The position numbers and the translations under genes are program-made. From Streptomyces roseolilacinus (GTDB taxonomy: Bacteria; Actinomycetota; Actinomycetes; Streptomycetales; Streptomycetaceae): a stretch of DNA of 64,000 bases. This document shows, piece by piece, positions 1-7,288 of the stretch. Position 1 is the stretch's first letter, and each line of letters begins with the position of its first letter. The notes beneath the pieces were generated by a model that made no database searches, had not been told where the DNA came from, and saw nothing but the letters and a program-made list of their open reading frames with translations. Where the stretch lies: positions 434,001 through 498,000 of the forward strand of contig NZ_BMSV01000003.1 in the NCBI RefSeq assembly GCF_014649335.1, in the 5' to 3' direction.

Positions 1-424
1 CTTCACCACCGAGGACGGACGGCACCTCTCCGTCGTCGTCCACCACGACGGCCGCCGCTTCCTCGGCTTCTACCGCCCCGACGACCCCGACACCTGCGAG
101 GCGACGGTTCCCCTCACCCCCGAGGACGCCGCCGCCTTCGCCCACCTCATCGCCCCCGCCCCGGTCGACGGACTGCGCACCGACGGCCTGGACCTCGTCA
201 CCGAGCACCTCCCCGTCACCAGCCGCTCCCCGTACGGGGGGCGGCTGCTCGGCGACACGAAGGCCCGCTCCCGCACCGGCGCGTCCGTCGTCGCCGTCCT
301 GCGGCGCACCAGCGCCCACCCCGCCCCCGGTCCCGACTTCCGCCTCGCCATCGGCGACGTCCTCGTCGTGGTCGGCACCCGCGAAGGCGTCGACGCGCTC
401 GCCGCGATCATCAGCGGGGAGTGA
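1..424 (+). CDS. KhtT-like regulatory subunit of a K+/H+ antiporter (partial, 5' end outside window)
   Basis: The open frame enters from the left edge (codons start at base 2) and stops at 422-424. About 140 residues are visible. The last ~75 form a TrkA-C (RCK_C) domain: a run ending in SPYGGRLLGDTKARSRTG, then an extended strand with VVAVLRR, and the terminal IGDVLVVVGTREGVDAL typical of this fold. In known KhtT/KhtU pairs the RCK_C subunit binds a ligand and gates the antiporter. The stop overlaps the GTG start of the antiporter gene by three bases, so the two should be translationally coupled. The N-terminal part before the RCK_C domain is unlike the standard one and is incomplete here. 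Confidence 0.85.
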   Translation, partial: FTTEDGRHLSVVVHHDGRRFLGFYRPDDPDTCEATVPLTPEDAAAFAHLIAPAPVDGLRTDGLDLVTEHLPVTSRSPYGGRLLGDTKARSRTGASVVAVLRRTSAHPAPGPDFRLAIGDVLVVVGTREGVDALAAIISGE

Positions 425-1665
425 CCGTGCACGACACCACCGCGCTCCTCATCGAACTGGGGGCGGTCATCCTCGTCCTCGGGCTCGTCGGCCGGTTCGC
501 GGAACGCGTCGGGCTCTCCCCGATCCCGCTCTACCTCCTCGCCGGCCTCGCCCTCGGCGAGGGCAGCGTCGTCCCGCTCGACGCCAGCGAGGACTTCGTC
601 GCGGTCGGCGCCGAGATCGGAGTGATCCTGCTGCTGCTCCTCCTCGGCCTGGAGTACAGCGCCGGCGAACTCGTCAGCAGCCTGCGCACCCAGTACCCCG
701 CCGGGGTCGTCGACTTCGTCCTCAACGCCCTGCCCGGCGCGGCCGCCGCCCTGCTCCTCGGCTGGGGGCCCCTGGCCGCCGTCGCCCTCGCCGGGGTCAC
801 CTGGGTCTCGTCGTCCGGCGTCATCGCCAAGGTCCTCACCGACCTCGGACGGCTCGGCAACCGCGAGACCCCCGTCATCCTGGGCATCCTCGTCATGGAG
901 GACCTGTCGATGGCCGTCTACCTGCCGGTCCTCACCGTCCTCCTCGCGGGCGTCGGCCTCGCCGGCGGCAGCGTCACCCTGCTGATCTCCCTCGGCACCG
1001 TCTCCGTCGTCCTCTACCTGGCGCTGCGCCACGGCCGCCACATCAGCCGCGCCGTCTCCTCCGACAACCCCGAGATGCTGCTCCTCGTCGTCCTCGGCAT
1101 GACGGTCCTCGTCGCCGGGGTCGCCCAGCGGCTCCAGGTGTCCGCCGCCGTCGGCGCGTTCCTCGTCGGCATCGCCCTGTCCGGGGAGGTGGCGGAGGGC
1201 GCCCGCAGGATCCTCACCCCGCTGCGCGACCTGTTCGCGGCGGTGTTCTTCCTCTTCTTCGGCCTGTCCACCGTCCCCGCGTCCATCCCGCCCGTCCTGC
1301 TGCCCGCGCTGCTCCTGGCCGCCGCCACCGCCCTCACCAAGATCGCCACCGGCTGGTACGCGGCCGGGCGTGCCCTCGTCGGCCGGCGCGGCCGGCTCCG
1401 GGCGGGCGGGGCGCTGATCGCCCGCGGCGAGTTCTCCGTCGTCATCGCCGGGCTCGCGGCCGCCGCGGAGCCGAGGATCGGCCCGCTCACCGCCGCGTAC
1501 GTGCTGATCCTCGTCATGCTCGGCCCGTTCGGCGCCCGCTGGATGCAGCCCGCCGTGGACGGGGTGCGCGACCTGGTCGTCCACGCCGGGCGGCGCCGCC
1601 GCGGGGAGGCGCCGCCCGGACACGAGGAACTCACCGAGAGCAGCGAGACCCCGGCGACCGGCTGA
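421..1665 (+). CDS. CPA2-family cation:proton antiporter (KhtU/KefB-like)
   Basis: This 414-residue protein is almost entirely hydrophobic, with about 12 membrane segments, as expected for the CPA2 monovalent cation:proton antiporters. A family-typical stretch near residues 135-165 reads SSSGVIAKVLTDLGR followed by ILVMEDL, which carries the acidic residue of the ion site. There is no C-terminal TrkA-N domain. That fits the two-gene KhtT/KhtU layout, where the regulatory subunit is separate and lies immediately upstream. The GTG start at 421 overlaps the upstream stop. It probably exports K+ in exchange for protons. The exact ion cannot be read from the sequence. Confidence 0.88.
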   Translation: MTVHDTTALLIELGAVILVLGLVGRFAERVGLSPIPLYLLAGLALGEGSVVPLDASEDFVAVGAEIGVILLLLLLGLEYSAGELVSSLRTQYPAGVVDFVLNALPGAAAALLLGWGPLAAVALAGVTWVSSSGVIAKVLTDLGRLGNRETPVILGILVMEDLSMAVYLPVLTVLLAGVGLAGGSVTLLISLGTVSVVLYLALRHGRHISRAVSSDNPEMLLLVVLGMTVLVAGVAQRLQVSAAVGAFLVGIALSGEVAEGARRILTPLRDLFAAVFFLFFGLSTVPASIPPVLLPALLLAAATALTKIATGWYAAGRALVGRRGRLRAGGALIARGEFSVVIAGLAAAAEPRIGPLTAAYVLILVMLGPFGARWMQPAVDGVRDLVVHAGRRRRGEAPPGHEELTESSETPATG

Positions 1666-1671
1666 CCGCGA

Positions 1672-1700
1672 CCCGCCGCGGGACCGGCCCCCGCGGCGGG
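1672..1700. terminator. Bidirectional intrinsic hairpin
   Basis: A perfect 11-bp stem, CCCGCCGCGGG at 1672-1682 and its complement at 1690-1700, surrounds a 7-nt loop. It sits just after the antiporter stop and ahead of the converging methyltransferase stop, so it could end transcription from both sides. There is no T-run, which is normal for Streptomyces. Confidence 0.6.
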
Positions 1701-1762
1701 TACCGGTCCCGCCGCGGAGGCCGTCCCGCCGCCGGGGCCACCCCGTCGCGCGGGGGCGCGCC

Positions 1763-2545
1763 TCACCCGCCGCGGACCGCCACCAGCACACAGCTCGGCC
1801 CGTACTGCCACACCGGGCCGGCCGCGTCGAAGCCCGCCTTGCGGAGCAGCTCCCCGTGGCGCTGGAGCGTCAGCCCGTTGTCGCCGCCCGCCCCCGGCCC
1901 GCGCCGGGCCCGCTCGGCCAGCGGCCCGGCCAGCTCGGGCGCCGCCGCCGCGGCCTCCCACCAGCCCCGCCAGTCCTCGTGGGCGTCCGCCTCGTGCCGC
2001 TCGGCGTGGCGGCGGCCCACCACCTCGGCCAGCGCCGCCACCGCCGGGTGCTCCTGGAACAGGTGGTCGCCGTTGACGAGCACGCCGCCCGGCCGCAGCG
2101 TCTCCCGCACCTGCTCGTACACCGACAGCAGTGCCGACTCCGGCAGGTAGTGCAGCGCCGTCGCCGACACCACCGCGTCCGCCGGCCGGCCCAGGTCCAG
2201 CCGGTCCAGCCAGCCGGGCGCGCCGATCGTCACGTCCGCGAACCGCACGTGCGCGCCGTGGTGCGCCCGGCCCAGCGCCAGGAGCAGCGGATCGGTGTCC
2301 ACGCCGACCAGTTCGGCGTGCGGCAGCCGCTCGGCCAGCCGGGCCGCCAGCGAGCCGGGACCGCAGCCGAGGTCGGCGACGAGCGGGCGGGACACCCCCG
2401 CCACCGCCGCCTCCACGACATCGGCGATCACCGTGAAGCGGGCCTCCCGGTCGCAGGCGTACCGCTGCTGCTGGAGGTCCCACCGGCGGATCCACTCGCC
2501 CGCCCGCTCGGCCGTCAGCCGACGCGACATCAATCCTCGAGACAT
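1763..2545 (-). CDS. Class I SAM-dependent methyltransferase
   Basis: The protein has 260 residues. The Rossmann glycine motif VADLGCGPGSLAARL lies at about residues 45-60, followed by an acidic strand end (GVDTDP) and a hydrophobic ALHYL segment, all standard for class I methyltransferases. The C-terminal third carries LRPGGVLVNGDH, the usual post-motif III strand. The substrate is unknown. ATG at 2545 is chosen. A second in-frame ATG five codons on (2530) has a GAGG four bases upstream and is equally possible. It is the last gene of a four-gene minus-strand operon, 32 nt after the SufS-like gene, so it may methylate the product of the PLP enzymes or merely be co-transcribed. Confidence 0.82.
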   Translation of the reverse strand: MSRGLMSRRLTAERAGEWIRRWDLQQQRYACDREARFTVIADVVEAAVAGVSRPLVADLGCGPGSLAARLAERLPHAELVGVDTDPLLLALGRAHHGAHVRFADVTIGAPGWLDRLDLGRPADAVVSATALHYLPESALLSVYEQVRETLRPGGVLVNGDHLFQEHPAVAALAEVVGRRHAERHEADAHEDWRGWWEAAAAAPELAGPLAERARRGPGAGGDNGLTLQRHGELLRKAGFDAAGPVWQYGPSCVLVAVRGG

Positions 2546-2577
2546 CGTCTCCCCGTGCTCCTTCGCTCTTTTCCTCG

Positions 2578-3822
2578 CTACCGCCGCCCGACGCCGGGCC
2601 GGTCGTCGGCCAGGTCGGACAGCACCCCGAGGAGCCGGTCGATCTCCTCGGGCGTGTTGTGGACGTGCAGGCTCACCCGCACCGAGGCGTCGCTCTCGCC
2701 CGCCCGGGCCTGGCACAGGCCGTCGGCCCGCACCAGCAGCCCGTGCGAGGCGAGGATGAACCCCAGGTCGTTGGCGCCTATCGCGCGGTGCCGGAACGTC
2801 ACCAGGCCCTGGCGGCGCTGCACCGTCGAATCGGCCGTGAGGCTGAGCCCGCAGCCCAGCACCTCGTACGCGTCCAGGCGGCTCAGCCCGTCCGTGAGGC
2901 GCACGCCGAGCCCGACCGTCCACTCCTCTATCCGGGCCGTGCCGGCCGCGTCGAGCCAGTCCAGCGCGGCCCGCAGGCTGACGATCCCGGCCGTGTTGGG
3001 CGTGCCCTGCCAGCCGCCGGGCCGGAACGGGCCGCCCCGCAGCCCGCGCGCCCAGACGACGCCCGTGCCCGGCAGGGCCATCGCCTTGTGCCCGGAGAAC
3101 ACCGCGAAGTCGACGTCCAGGGCGCCCAGGTCCACCGGCAGGTGGCCCACGCTCTGCGCCGCGTCCAGGCAGATCGGCACGTCCGGCCCGACCGCCTCGC
3201 GCACCCGGTGGACGTTCATGTCGGCGCCGTACACGTGGTGGACGTGCGTCACCGCCACGAACCGCAGGCGCTCCCCGGCGGACGCGGCCAGCGCGGCCAG
3301 CGCCTCCAGGTCGTAGTCGTGCGAGTCCTGCTGGTACGGCACGGGGTGCACGGTGATCCGCACGCCCCGCTCGGCGAGCAGGTCCCGCGCCTCCAGCCAC
3401 GGCAGGTGGTTGGCCTCGTGGTCGGCGAACGGCACCGCGATCTCGTCGCCGTCCGACAGCTCCCGCACCAGCCAGTCGCGGGCGACGGTCCGCAGCCCCT
3501 CCGTGGTCCCGCTGGTGAACCACACCGTCGACCGGCCCGGGGCCGGGTCGCCCAGGAACGCCTTGACGCGCTCCCGGGCCTCCTCGATCAGCGCCGTCGT
3601 CCGGTTGGCCCACGTGTACGTGCCGCGCCCGGCGTTGGCGTTGCACCCGGTCAGGTACGCCTGCACGGCGTCGAGGACGGCCTTCGGCTTCTGCGCCGTG
3701 GCCGCGCTGTCCAGGTAGGCCAGGCCGGGGTGCCCGGTGACGATCGGGAACTGCTCCCGCAGCGGCCGCTGCCACTCGCGCAGCCCGGCGGCCGGGACGG
3801 GGCCGGTCAGGGGGGTACGCAT
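2578..3822 (-). CDS. SufS-like class V aminotransferase / cysteine desulfurase fold
   Basis: The protein has 414 residues, the usual length for SufS-type enzymes. LDSAATAQKPKAV near the N-terminus, LDAAQSVGHLPVDL at ~219-232 and FSGHKAMALPGTG with the PLP lysine at K246 match group II cysteine desulfurases. The catalytic-cysteine loop is altered: SufS has RxGHHC, this protein has RADGLC with Cys370. The cysteine is kept but the two histidines before it are gone, so sulfur chemistry is possible but the substrate may differ. It ends 12 nt after the stop of the cysteine-synthase/rhodanese gene. The context (CBS fold, rhodanese, decarboxylase) suggests handling of a cysteine- or serine-derived amino acid. 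Confidence 0.85.
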   Translation of the reverse strand: MRTPLTGPVPAAGLREWQRPLREQFPIVTGHPGLAYLDSAATAQKPKAVLDAVQAYLTGCNANAGRGTYTWANRTTALIEEARERVKAFLGDPAPGRSTVWFTSGTTEGLRTVARDWLVRELSDGDEIAVPFADHEANHLPWLEARDLLAERGVRITVHPVPYQQDSHDYDLEALAALAASAGERLRFVAVTHVHHVYGADMNVHRVREAVGPDVPICLDAAQSVGHLPVDLGALDVDFAVFSGHKAMALPGTGVVWARGLRGGPFRPGGWQGTPNTAGIVSLRAALDWLDAAGTARIEEWTVGLGVRLTDGLSRLDAYEVLGCGLSLTADSTVQRRQGLVTFRHRAIGANDLGFILASHGLLVRADGLCQARAGESDASVRVSLHVHNTPEEIDRLLGVLSDLADDRPGVGRR

Positions 3823-3834
3823 CGGCCTCCCCCC

Positions 3835-5169
3835 TCAGTCCCGCACCATCGGCGCGCCCGCGTCCCGCCAGGCGATCACCCCGCCGGCCAGGCTGCGCAC
3901 GTTGCGGTGCCCCATGCGGGTGAGCAGCGCCGCGTACGTCACGGACTGCTCGCCGACCGGGCAGACCAGCAGCACCGGTTGCGACCGGCCGAACGGCAGC
4001 CCGCCGTGCAGCAGTTCCTCGAACAGCTCGTCGACGATGTTGACGGAGCCCTCGATGTGCAGCGCCGCGAACGCGAACGTCCCGCGCAGGTCGACGACGA
4101 CGGGCCGCTCGGTCGCGATCCACGCCCGCGCCTCCTCGACCCCGATGACGTGCACGGCCGCCAGTTCCCGCGGGGTGAGCGTGGCGGGCGAGTTGGGGCG
4201 CGGCGGGCGGCGCAGCAGCTCGGGGCGGCGCTGCCGCACGTAGCTCATGTAGCTCTCGACGCGGTCGCAGACGATGAAGACGGCCGTCCCGCGCCGCCCG
4301 TCGCCGGCCGCGGCCAGCTCGGCGTCCCGCTCGCGCAGGTGGCGCACGGCGCCGAAGTACGCGGCCCCGCCGGTCGGCCCGCCGAGGATGCCGCAGCGGC
4401 GGACCAGCGTCAGCATGCCGTCGATGGCCTCGTCGGCGGAGACGGACTCCAGCGTGTCGTACGTCTCCGGGTCGAACAGGCCGACCTCGTGGACCTCGTC
4501 GGTGTCGCGGATGCCCGGCACGAAGTCGCCCTTCCGCGCGACGAGCCCGACCACGCGCGTGGCCGGGTCGTGGGCGCGCAGGGCGCGGGCGGTGCCGGTG
4601 GACGACCCGGCGGTGCCCACGCAGGCGACGAACCAGTCGGGGGCCGTCCCGCCCAGGTCCTTGATGATCTCCGGGCCGGTGCCGGAGGCGTGGGCCTCCG
4701 CGTTGGCCGGGTTGTAGTACTGGTCGGTGTGGAGGTACCGGCCGTCGTCCTCGGTGAGCATCCGGTGGATACGGGTGAGGGGGTCCTCGGTCGCGGTCGG
4801 GTCGAGGCACTCGGCCTGGCCGGGCAGTTCCTCGATCTCGGCGCCGAGGAGCAGCAGCAGGTCCTTGATCTCGGGGACCTTCATCCGGTTGGTGACGCTG
4901 CGGAACGGCAGCCCGTGCATGCCGGCGATGACGGCGAGGGCCTTGGCGGTGTTGCCGCTGGACAGCTCGACGACGGTGCGGCCGTGCCGCGCGGCGTCCG
5001 CCAGGTGCGGTTGCGCCATGCGCCAGGCGGCCCGGTCCTTCACCGAGCCGAACGGGTTGAGCATCTCCAGCTTCGCGTACAGGTCGATGTGGCGCAGCCC
5101 GTGGACCTCGGGGTCGACACGGACGAGGGGGGTGTCGCCGATGGCGTCGGTGATGTGCTCGTACCTCAT
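3835..5169 (-). CDS. Cysteine synthase / CBS-like PLP enzyme fused to a C-terminal rhodanese domain
   Basis: The protein has 444 residues in two domains. Residues 1-315 are a fold-type II beta-replacement enzyme: IGDTPLV, the PLP lysine K44 in NPFGSVKDRAA, the SSGNTAKAL loop, and a GGPTGGA phosphate-binding loop. Residues ~335-444 are a rhodanese: VVVDLRGTFAFAALHIEGSVN and an active-site loop VCPVGEQS with the cysteine that would carry a persulfide. The family makes cysteine or related amino acids from activated serine; SbnA uses it to join phosphoserine and glutamate in a siderophore pathway. The start overlaps the stop of the upstream decarboxylase by ATGA. The fused rhodanese suggests sulfane sulfur transfer, but this is inference. 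Confidence 0.87.
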   Translation of the reverse strand: MRYEHITDAIGDTPLVRVDPEVHGLRHIDLYAKLEMLNPFGSVKDRAAWRMAQPHLADAARHGRTVVELSSGNTAKALAVIAGMHGLPFRSVTNRMKVPEIKDLLLLLGAEIEELPGQAECLDPTATEDPLTRIHRMLTEDDGRYLHTDQYYNPANAEAHASGTGPEIIKDLGGTAPDWFVACVGTAGSSTGTARALRAHDPATRVVGLVARKGDFVPGIRDTDEVHEVGLFDPETYDTLESVSADEAIDGMLTLVRRCGILGGPTGGAAYFGAVRHLRERDAELAAAGDGRRGTAVFIVCDRVESYMSYVRQRRPELLRRPPRPNSPATLTPRELAAVHVIGVEEARAWIATERPVVVDLRGTFAFAALHIEGSVNIVDELFEELLHGGLPFGRSQPVLLVCPVGEQSVTYAALLTRMGHRNVRSLAGGVIAWRDAGAPMVRD

Positions 5170-6647
5170 TCGTCGTCCCCCGCGGTGAGGTGTGGCCAGT
5201 ACTGTTCGTCGAGGCACCAGTTCCACGCGCCGCCGTCGCCGTCGCGGTACACGGCGACCTTCCGGGCGATCGGCTGGTGCAGGGCGTGGTCGGCGGTGAA
5301 GTCCATGAAGTAGCCGGCGGTGTTGGCGAAGGCCAGCAGGTCGCCGGGGTGCGGCTCGTGCTCCAGGAAGACCAGCCGACGGCTGATCAGGTCCGACTCC
5401 AGGCAGAGGTTGCCGAGGAGGTACGCCCCGACGGGCGGGCCGTCCCGCCCCGGCCCTCCGGGGGCGCCCGGCACGAGGACGGGGTCGAGGAGCAGCCCGT
5501 GGTCCTCCAGGCCGATGTCGCGGGCGTTCGCCGCGAGCCGCACCAGCCGCTCGCCGGCCTCCGTGACGCGCACCTCCAGCACCCGGGCCAGGGTGAGGCC
5601 GCACTGGTCGGTGAGGGCGCGGCCGGGTTCGGTGTGCAGGTCGTACAGGTTCTCCAGGAGCAGCGTGGCCAGCGGGCGGCCCAGCGACGGGGCGGTCTGC
5701 GCGAGCAGTTCGTCGAGGTAGCGGGCGCCGGAGACGGGGCGGTGGGCCGGGTAGACGCCGAGGGAGCCGCGCAGGGTGCCGTTCTCGGCGCGCAGCCCGT
5801 AGCCGTGGCCCTCCCAGGTGAGCGGGGCGCGCCGGCCGAGCAGGGCCCGGGTCAGCTCGGTGGTGTACCGCTCCCACTGGGCGCCGTCGGCGAGGTAGTC
5901 GACGCCGAACCCGCCGCCGACGTCGACGGCCCGGGGCCGCAGCCCGCGCCGGCGGGCCTCGTCGAGGACCCGCAGGCAGCCTTCGAGGGCGGCGGCCTTC
6001 TCGGCCAGGGCCATCGTGTCGAGGTGGTACGAGACGCCGGTGAACTCCACGCCGTCCCGGTGCTTCTCCACCAGGTCGAGCAGCGTGCCGGCGTCGTCGG
6101 CCGGGGTGCCGAAGCGGCTGCGCCGGGTGAGGACGCGGGTGCCCGGGGCGGTGAACCCGGAGAGCCGGGGCAGGACGGGGACGCGCGGCAGCCCGAACCG
6201 TTCCACCAGCGCGGCGAGGGCGGTCAGTTCGGCGGGGGAGTCGACGGCGACGGTGACCCCCGTGCGGGCCGCGAGCCACAGGTAGTCGGGGTCCTTGGGG
6301 CCGGTCGCGACGATCCGGTCCGGGGTGAGCCCGGCGCCCAGCGCGTGCCGGAGCTCGCCGAGCGAGGCCACGTCGATCCCGACGGCGGCGTCGGGGCCGG
6401 TGGCGGCCAGGCGGCGCACCAGGGCGCTCGAACGGTTCGCCTTGTGGGCGAAGAGGACCCGCCCGGTGAGCCGGTGCCGGGCGTACACGTCGCGGAACCC
6501 GCGGACGTTGTCGGCGATCTGGTCCGGCAGCACGAGGTTGAGGGGCGAGCCCAGGGCGGTCACCAGGGGATGGAGGAAGGCGGGGGAGTCCAGCAGCGCC
6601 GCGAGCCGCGGCTCCAGTCGTGGTGCGAGATGAAGCGGTTCACTCAT
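5166..6647 (-). CDS. Fold-type III PLP amino-acid decarboxylase (Y4yA-like, ODC/DAPDC family)
   Basis: The protein has 493 residues. The PLP lysine is K69 in LFAHKANRSS. DVGGGFGVDYL forms the glycine loop and a C-terminal NLCLESD matches the conserved cysteine/acidic motif of diaminopimelate and ornithine decarboxylases. Overall it most resembles the poorly characterised Y4yA group rather than LysA. ATG at 6647 is chosen: the open frame continues upstream, but those residues are low quality and run through the operator region. It is the first gene of the operon, overlapping the next gene by ATGA. It may decarboxylate an amino acid made by the CBS-like enzyme, as SbnH does in staphyloferrin B synthesis. 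Confidence 0.85.
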   Translation of the reverse strand: MSEPLHLAPRLEPRLAALLDSPAFLHPLVTALGSPLNLVLPDQIADNVRGFRDVYARHRLTGRVLFAHKANRSSALVRRLAATGPDAAVGIDVASLGELRHALGAGLTPDRIVATGPKDPDYLWLAARTGVTVAVDSPAELTALAALVERFGLPRVPVLPRLSGFTAPGTRVLTRRSRFGTPADDAGTLLDLVEKHRDGVEFTGVSYHLDTMALAEKAAALEGCLRVLDEARRRGLRPRAVDVGGGFGVDYLADGAQWERYTTELTRALLGRRAPLTWEGHGYGLRAENGTLRGSLGVYPAHRPVSGARYLDELLAQTAPSLGRPLATLLLENLYDLHTEPGRALTDQCGLTLARVLEVRVTEAGERLVRLAANARDIGLEDHGLLLDPVLVPGAPGGPGRDGPPVGAYLLGNLCLESDLISRRLVFLEHEPHPGDLLAFANTAGYFMDFTADHALHQPIARKVAVYRDGDGGAWNWCLDEQYWPHLTAGDDE

Positions 6648-6667
6648 GCGGGTCTGGTCCTGGTCCT

Positions 6668-6722
6668 CTCGAAGGGTCGGGAAGTCGTCTCGAAGGGACT
6701 GCTCGAGTGGACTGCTCGAAGG
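6668..6722. repeat. Short degenerate repeat in the leader of the PLP operon
   Basis: CTCGAAGGG or a one- or two-base variant begins at 6668, 6689, 6702 and 6715; the last three are exactly 13 bp apart. It lies within 25-75 bases upstream of the decarboxylase start, in the expected mRNA leader. Confidence 0.5.
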
Positions 6723-6804
6723 AACGGAGCAGGTGACGGGGCAGGACTGGGTGCTGGGCCCGAGTGTGACCGCGGGACGGACGGAGGACGAGCATGCCAT
6801 CAAT

Positions 6805-6819
6805 CGACAATGGTTGTCA
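6805..6819. promoter_or_regulatory. Zur-like operator
   Basis: CGACAATGGTTGTCA contains a perfect GACAA-N3-TTGTC palindrome and agrees at 11 of 15 positions with the actinobacterial Zur box TGAAAATGATTTTCA as I recall it. It lies about 160 nt upstream of the decarboxylase start and 330 nt upstream of the leader ORF of rsgA. On the minus strand ATGACA overlaps the box, with CATGCT 18 nt further on, giving a possible -35/-10 pair for the PLP operon. Confidence 0.5.
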
Positions 6820-6857
6820 TAAGCGTTCTCGGGGTCCAGCACCGACCCCGCGCAAAG

Positions 6858-6872
6858 GGAACGTGTTGTTCC
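6858..6872. promoter_or_regulatory. Inverted repeat, possible operator
   Basis: GGAAC-GTGTT-GTTCC is a perfect 5-bp inverted repeat in the intergenic region between the divergent PLP operon and rsgA leader. The rest of 6648-7148 shows no convincing gene. An open frame over 6794-7102 exists but has poor composition and runs through the operator. Confidence 0.25.
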
Positions 6873-7148
6873 GCGATCCGGCTGAGGTGCGCCGTTGGGC
6901 GCGCCCCGGTGTGCGGGCCCGGCGCGCGGGCCTGCCGGGGGGCGGGGGCATCATGCGCCCGGCGTACGAGCACATCGACGTTCCACCGCCGATCGCTGCA
7001 CCCGGATACGGCGAAATGGGGGCCCTCCCATACGTCGGACACCGTACGAACGCTGCGGTGGAAAAACCGGTGGCGCGTCCGGACGCGCCCCGGCTAACGT
7101 GAGCGCCGAAGACGTTCCGACGCGACGAACCAGGGAGGTGAGGACCTG

Positions 7149-7220
7149 ATGACTGTCACTGCGCGGGTGCTGACCCGGCCTCAGAAGATCATCATTCCCG
7201 CTCCCGTGGTCTCCGGCTGA
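7149..7220 (+). CDS. 23-residue leader peptide upstream of rsgA
   Basis: ATG at 7149 opens a 23-codon frame ending TGA at 7218-7220. A strong ribosome site (GGGAGGTGAGG) ends five bases before the ATG. The peptide starts MTVTARVLTRPQKIII and ends PAPVVSG; it has no cysteine and no recognisable domain. The stop is 68 nt before the TTG start of rsgA. A short translated frame with a good ribosome site directly before a GTPase gene could be a regulatory leader or a small protein. I do not recognise it. Confidence 0.45.
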   Translation: MTVTARVLTRPQKIIIPAPVVSG

Positions 7221-7288
7221 CCCGAGTCGTTCCACGCCGCGCCCGTCGAGGCGCGCGCCGCCGGGGCCACCCTCGCGAAGGGCACCCC

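Noticed and set aside
1763..4810. A 1015-codon frame joining the methyltransferase to upstream sequence
   Set aside because: Only the last 260 residues form a fold; the rest is out-of-frame translation of the SufS-like and CBS-rhodanese genes.
6794..7102. A 102-codon frame across the operator region upstream of rsgA
   Set aside because: It runs through the Zur-like palindrome, has no ribosome site and shows no domain; the strong start lies at 7149 instead.
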